A stretch of DNA of 64,000 bases from Amphirosellinia nigrospora. Its lineage: Eukaryota > Ascomycota > Sordariomycetes > Xylariales > Xylariaceae. The stretch spans positions 3,119,058-3,183,057 of the forward strand of contig SCHM01000003.1 in NCBI GenBank assembly GCA_004123355.1, written 5' to 3'. The position numbers and the translations under genes were made by a program. The first letter of the stretch is position 1. Every line of letters begins with the position of its first letter. Below are positions 58,188 through 64,000 of the stretch, piece by piece. The notes beneath the pieces were generated by a model. The model made no database searches. It saw only the letters and a list, made by a program, of their open reading frames with translations, and was not told the DNA's origin.

Positions 58188-61100
58188 TTATGAAAGAGCC
58201 AACTTCGATGACTGCCCATGGGGGAGGCCCCCATTCACAATTGTAGAGCCCGAACTCTTCGTCTTCGAGCTATCTCCTTTCTTGCCCTCCTCAGCTTGTT
58301 GTTTCAACTGTTGATACAAAGCAGCCAGCCGTGGGCCAGTCATGCCACCCGATGATGCAGGCTTCTCGAGGGGACTTATCCCTCCCTTTCTCGGGTTTAC
58401 CGGAGGGCGTTTCTCAGAGGCAGGGATTCTCTTGGAAATGAATTTCCTACTAGGTGTTAGCTTTGGGTATGACGAGGACAAAATGTTGACTTACCATAGC
58501 TTTGGCTTGAGCTCCTCCACTGCTTTTCAGGCAATCCCGAAGTTCTCTTAAGACCCTCGATAAAATCGCCAATAGCTGTGACCTCCGATTTAAGAACCTT
58601 GGCTCTTGTTTTAGCGATGGGTATGTTTGCCTTTGTGCACGATTCTACCCTCTCAACGTGGCCCCAAACGGGTTGCATCAACGTCTTAATAACAGGAGCA
58701 TCCCTCTTCTCTTCGTCATCATCATCATCCTCGTCGCCATCCTCATGGCGACTCACATCACTACGTCGATGTTCATTCGTATCATTTCGTCGATGTTCTT
58801 CTACGCGGCGGTGCTTGAAATGGCGACGTTCATCCATTTCCCCACTATGTTTCCTCTTGGTATCAGGGCGTGAAGTGCCCTCGCCCATGCTGCTTCGTGA
58901 GCGGTGATGATCGCGTGAGTAAGGGGAATCATGGATCCCGCTCTCTGTCACGATGAGACAATTTCTTAGACGCTTGAGGACTGGAGAAGCCGAAACGGAG
59001 CTCCCCTTTTCCGGGCGCCGATGGCCGTTCATTCCAAGCGCAGCCTTTTTGTTATTCCGATGATGATTCTCGACAATTTTATGAGCGTTCGCATCATCTG
59101 AGTGAACCGACATGAGAACGGACAGCAAGTATTCGGCGCGGCGAACTAAATGAACAGCTCCAGGGGCCTTGGCGCCCTTGGTTTCGGTATGTTCTCGCTC
59201 TTGTTTCTTTTCTATGCGATGTTCTTCGAGAAAGAACTTATCCTGCATTCCTAACTCTCGATCCTCGCGAATTTGGGTCCAAGCACCGAAACCATATCGA
59301 TCAATACCAGCCAGGAGCATCCCATCTTCCGAAAGCCCCATTCACAGCTATAGTGTGCTGTTTTTGTAGCTTCAGGCAGCTGGAAAGTTCGAAAGTCGGA
59401 TTGCTCCTTGATAATTTTCCGAAGGAGTCGTAACTGAGGTGGACGATCAAGAATAGTCTCCGCGTTGATCTTTTTAACCTCTCCGAAATCAAACATGACA
59501 GCTTTGATATCTTTCTTTGTCATCTTCTTGTTGGATTGACGTTCCTGCGCACGAATTTCGTCATTGTTTCGTTCCATCGCATCGCGGGCTGTGAATATGA
59601 GTTCATCAATCACTCCGTTGACAAAATCTCTATCACGGTCGCTTAAACGTGCGTCGCGCAATAGCTCATCGGGTCTGTCCTCCATATAGCCATAACGCAT
59701 GAAGGCCCGAATAAGGTTCCGCTTTTCCTTCTCGTTCAGAGGTCGTCGCGGATCAGAAAGCAGAGCTCGTTGTTCCTCCATGCGTTCCTGTTTTAATTGC
59801 TCCCGCTCCCGCTTCTTCGCAATCCGTTCGGCCCTCTCAGAGTCACCATTTGCCCTTGAGTTCTTGAGCGCAGCGCGGCGAGGCGCGCTAGCCTCCAACT
59901 CTCGTGCGAGGTAATCATCGGCCTTTTTCTTCTCTTCTTCAGATTTTATAGCGGCGAGTTGCTCTGCTGGTATGATCTGATCCCAGTCTAGGTTGAGATC
60001 GTCAACCTTAACATCGGTGTACTGCATGAAGTTATCCCAATCAATGCCCCCAGTACTTAGGTTCATTTTATCATCAACTTTGGTTTTCGTGACCTCAGCA
60101 TTCTCGAGAATTGAGTCGATATCAAGTTGTTCCAACCTCTGTTGGTTACCGGACTGTTCAAACATCTTTTGAGAACGCATCTTCAAGACCCATTGAATGT
60201 CATCGGCTGATTTTGCTTCATCCAATCTGAGACCCTTTTGTCTGAACTCCTCTTTGAATGCCTTACCATCATCGGTGACTCCAGCTTGAATGGCAAGATA
60301 TTCGAGTAGAAGTTTGTTGCGAGCTCGTTCAAGGACTTCTTCCTCGATTGTTTCTTTCGAAACAAGGCGGTAGACCGTAACCGGCTTCTTCTGTCCGATC
60401 CTATGGGCTCGTGCCATCGCTTGCAGATCAGCTTGCGGGTTCCAATCAGAATCAAATATGATGACGGTATCGGCAGTCATCAGGTTGATACCCAAACCTC
60501 CAGCCCGGGTTGAGAGAAGAAAGCAGAAGTCTTGGCTATCTTCGGCATTAAAGTGATTAATAGCAAGTCGCCTAGGGCCAGCTCCAATAGTCCCGTCGAG
60601 TCGTTGAAATTGGTACCCACGGAGGCGCAGATAGTCACCTAGAATATCCAGGACTTTGACCATTTGGCTAAAAATCAAAACGCGATGATTGTCTTTTTTC
60701 AGCTTCGCCAACAGCTGGTCAAGAAGCATCATCTTGCCGCTGCTGGCAATAAGACCTTTGATTTGATCTTCACGGCGTGTGCTTCCAGCCAAAACCTTTT
60801 CCTCTGCACCCGGGAACATGTATGGATGGTTACTGACTTTCTTGAGTTCCATAACAATGTTTAGAAGAGACGATTTCTGGCCCGTGTTGTGTTCGTTCAG
60901 CGCCGCATAGTTTCTTGTGAGGATATTCTTTAGTACTCGAGTTGGACATCGGAAAGTTCCACTCGAATGATTTTCTCCGTCTTTGGAGGGATATCAGACT
61001 CGACTGTTTCCTTGGTACGTCGCAGAATGAATGGCGCAATGGCTGCATGAAGCTCTTGAAGCTTTGTTTGAGCGTCTGCAGAGGCCAGGGTATCCAAGTC

Positions 61101-63199
61101 CTCATCGATCTGCACCTTCCCAGGGTTGAGGAAATCAAGAAGCGAGGAGAGCTCAGCCAGGTTGTTCTGTATTGGGGTACCCGTAATGAGGACCCGAGCG
61201 GGGGCACCAAAACTCATCAACTCTGCATAGAGCTTCGCCTCTTTGTTCTTAAGCCGGTGAGCCTCGTCAACGGCAAGCGCCTGCCATTTAATGGTCCGCA
61301 GGAACTCCGCGTCCATCAATATGTATTCATACGAGGTAACTAGAACGTTGAATTTATGCTTCTTAGGGTTCCCATTAAACATAAGTTCATGCTCTCGAAT
61401 CGTGCTACGGGCCTCGGCATTGCCCAAGTACACGACATAATTCAGATCCGGGGTCCATAGGTTAAATGTATCACACCAGGCAGGTATCACACTGAGGGGT
61501 GCTACTACGAGGAACGGACCCTCTTGTTTACGCTCGTTGCGCAACCAGCTGAGGAAGGAGACAGTCTGCACTGTCTTTCCCAGGCCCATTTCGTCAGCCA
61601 GGATGACGTTGTTAGCTCGACACCAATTGAGAGACAAGAAATTTAGCCCCGTCAGTTGGAAGTTCCGAAGTTCTCCTCCTTGGACGTAATGAGGCTGCTT
61701 CTCGAGCTTGAGAAATTTAGACCGCGTTGCGGGATTCGATTGGCTTTTGTCCGAGGTCCATGATCGCGATTGAGGAATTGGTCGATCCTATCTTGAGCAA
61801 GCGGTCTGATTGTAGAAGCAAGCTCCCATGTGCAATGTTCATATGTCAGGCCTTTCCACTTGATGAAGAATTCTCGGCCTTCTTCGCCACTTCGCTGTGC
61901 AACAACACGTTCAACTTTTGTGTAGTCTTCTAAAGCATCCTGATCGCGTTCTTTGTCAAGCATATACTGCTCGCGAGTTTCTGGTGGTATCTCGTCGCCA
62001 GCAAACTTAAGGTCCATTTCGTACTCCACGGTCCGCTTATAGTAGTTTTCCAGCTTACGGACACCACGATATCCGCGAAGCGTTTCGAGTGTATCCCAGG
62101 TATTATGGAGGTATGACTTTCCCTGCCACTTGATGTTGTATTCAAAGTCGTCCCGGCCAGCATCTGGTGTCAATTCGTCGCCGTCTTTGAGTCTATGGCC
62201 CACTACTTCTCAATGTAGTCGGTGTCTTCCGGGAAATCTCCGCCAGCCCAATAATTAGGCGTGAGTTCTGATTCATCCTCATCATCAATGTCACTCTCTT
62301 CATAGGTCTGTACAGTTTGCGCAGCCCGGCGGTTAGACCATCGCTTCTCAGCATATAGATGAGCTGATTGGGGCTGGCTTTGCTGACGGCGAGCCTTCTT
62401 AATCAATGATCGGGCTTTAGCACCTCCGTATGTGTCTGAATCGGAATCTTGGGCTGGAGTTTGGCGCGCTGGAGTAGCTCGCTTAGATGCTAGTTCAAAC
62501 AAAAGTCAGTTGATAGTTTTCATTGGCTTTGAACATACACTGCCGTGATATTGTTCTGCTCGTAGCTTCTTAGTCCGCCTATTGGTCGGAACAATACCGA
62601 ATCGGAGTCTTCGTCTTCATCAGACTCAACCTATAGGAGGTTAGGGCAACATGAACATAGGTAAGGGGTGAGGCAGCAACAACTCACAATTCTTGGCTGT
62701 TTGGTCGAGACTGGAGCTCTGATTAGTGATGAAAAACGTTTCACGTGGTATCTAGGTAGCATACACTCCTTCTCAGTCCGTATAGTTCAGGGTTCTCCCG
62801 AATGTATTCGTCTTCTTCCGCGACAGCTTTTCGTTTTGGCGCACGGTTGGATTCGCGAGACGTGGACCGTCATCGCGATGTTCGTCACTTTGTGAGGCAG
62901 CTGCACTCTCTTCCACGTCATAGTCAGCGTCATCAGAAGCCTGCGCTTCTTCCTCGCTAGACTCAACAGGTTCATTCAAGTCGAGTTCTGCCTCCGCATC
63001 TTCGGATGATTCATGGTGGGTCGGAGACGGAGATGGGATGGAGATGGAGACGCAGTGTTACGGGTAGGAAGAGGAATGGTTTCGTTGGCTTCTGATAGAT
63101 CGCTCTCGCTTCGACGATCATCTGGTATTATGCTGGTATGGTCGGGAGCCATCGACGAGGAATCCGGGCTGGCAGAGGCCGACTCGGGGAGCTCGACAT
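58188..63199 (-). CDS. CHD1: CHD1-type chromatin remodeling ATPase
   Basis: Nucleosome-spacing remodeler coupled to transcription elongation. Domains in order from the ATG at 63,199: acidic Ser-rich N-terminus (LNEPVESSEEEAQASDDADY); tandem chromodomains (about 62,160-61,700; FEYNIKWQGKSYLHNTWDTL and FFIKWKGLTYEHCTWEL); SNF2 ATPase with DEMGLGKTVQTVSFLSWL, DEAH box in LAVDEAHRLKN and LITGTPIQNN; helicase C with RVLIFSQMVKVLDILGDYL, STRAGGLGINLMTADTV, ARAHRIGQKKPVTVYRLVS; SANT/SLIDE linker-DNA region near FSEDGM-type LSEDGMLLAGIDRYGFGAWT; a charged disordered part with Asp and Arg/His runs; and the C-terminal GISPLEKP and LPHGQSSKLALS end. Several short introns at the 5' part and one near 58,497-58,445. 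One-base repairs near 63,185, 63,020, 62,211, 60,935, 59,325 and 58,522 restore one protein of about 1,600 residues. Confidence 0.9.
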
Positions 63200-64000
63200 G
63201 TTGACACTTGATGCAACGACCACCTAGGACATGTCAGTAGGGAACCAGTGCAGGAATAGTGGCATGAATGAGATAGACGAGTAGTGCGAGAATCAGCGAT
63301 CAAGGCAGAGGCAATATCTAACTAAAAACACGGGGCTGGAGTTCGCAAATTCATCTGGCGCAAACTGGACGATGCTCCGATGGACGCAAGGCTGATAGGC
63401 GATGAACAGCCATTGGCATCAGACTGCTGAAGATGGGACGTGTTGCGTGGCTTTAACGCGTCTGAAGCATCGAAACAAGCAATCCATCTATCATTAGACA
63501 TCCGAAGAAGCTAGATACGGGATACAAGGAGATGGCAGGGTGACATGTGAGCATCAAGTAGATGGTTTGAAGGCCCAGGACGCGACGGTAACAAGCGGCC
63601 AGCCTTGTGTAAACAACGCAGAAGGAAGACTCGCAAATCAACAGAGGTACTTACGAGTCATCAACTATGCCGAGCGGAACAGAGAGGTACAAGGAAGTCT
63701 ACGTCTTGTTAGGACGATGATATTATGGGTGATGGACCCTAGTGGTGCGTAGACGGGGTGAGTAGTTGGCGGTGCAGGTTTGAGAATGCTGTATGGAATA
63801 ATTGATGGAGTGGAAGTGCGGAAGGGACAGGCTGGGAGCTGAGTGGTCCTGCTGGGAGAACCCCACCGATTAGGTTTAGTGCAGAGCAGTGCACAAGCCA
63901 TTCACCACGCAAGGTTCTCTCTCCACCATTAACTGGGGCTTATCAACTTATCACAGCAGGTAACCTCTATGCTACAGTAGGTGCTCAGGTAGGTAAATAT
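63200..64000. other. CHD1 upstream region
   Basis: Probably the promoter and leader of CHD1. No gene seen; frames here are short and unlike known proteins. A CAGGTAGGTAAAT copy of the scattered motif sits near the window end. Confidence 0.5.

Noticed and set aside
1-64000. Retroelement, capsid-bearing element, rRNA or CRISPR
   Set aside because: No reverse transcriptase, integrase, capsid, rRNA or repeat-spacer pattern was recognised on either strand.

Overview
The window is nuclear DNA of a filamentous ascomycete (Pezizomycotina, most likely Sordariomycetes). Genes carry short GT-AG introns of about 55 to 160 bases. The families fit this group: two Zn2Cys6 regulators, a GPI-type copper-only superoxide dismutase, a DUF1989 protein, an FLC/TRP-like channel, a proteinase K-type subtilisin and a terpene synthase. 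A short TACCTA/CCTAGG motif is scattered between genes. I assigned 17 protein-coding genes and saw no rRNA, convincing tRNA, CRISPR array or intact transposon.

Left third (1-24,200): a secreted Cu-only SOD (575-1559), a stand-alone molybdenum-cofactor-sulfurase-like desulfurase (5818-7781), a Zn2Cys6 regulator (15,416-16,728), a small DUF202 membrane protein visible only when a 126-base intron is spliced (18,039-18,587, minus), and a large C2H2 zinc-finger protein (20,797-24,181). These sit between long empty stretches, including 4.3 kb and 7.6 kb without a gene.

Middle (26,800-35,500) is compact housekeeping DNA: an FLC/TRP-like membrane protein, proteasome beta-5 (PRE2), mitochondrial tRNA t6A synthase QRI7 (minus) and alpha-tubulin. 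After a 4-kb AT-rich gap with decayed coding-like sequence come a secreted subtilisin, a DUF1989 protein, a Zn2Cys6 regulator, a zinc-free MDR reductase divergent from it, and a complete class I terpene synthase. The last three could form a small terpene locus; this is inference from order only.

The right end (50,000-63,200) holds nuclear regulators: Mediator subunit MED16 (minus), an HST3/HST4-type sirtuin (plus, divergent from MED16) and the CHD1 chromatin remodeler (minus).

The strongest global observation is technical. In many conserved genes, including probably essential ones (PRE2, CHD1, MED16) and alpha-tubulin, the reading frame jumps at points where one missing base, nearly always in a homopolymer, restores the family sequence. 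I count roughly thirty such places and almost all are losses. This points to consensus errors of indel-prone long reads rather than gene death, so coordinates below give the whole gene although the literal sequence is not continuously open.
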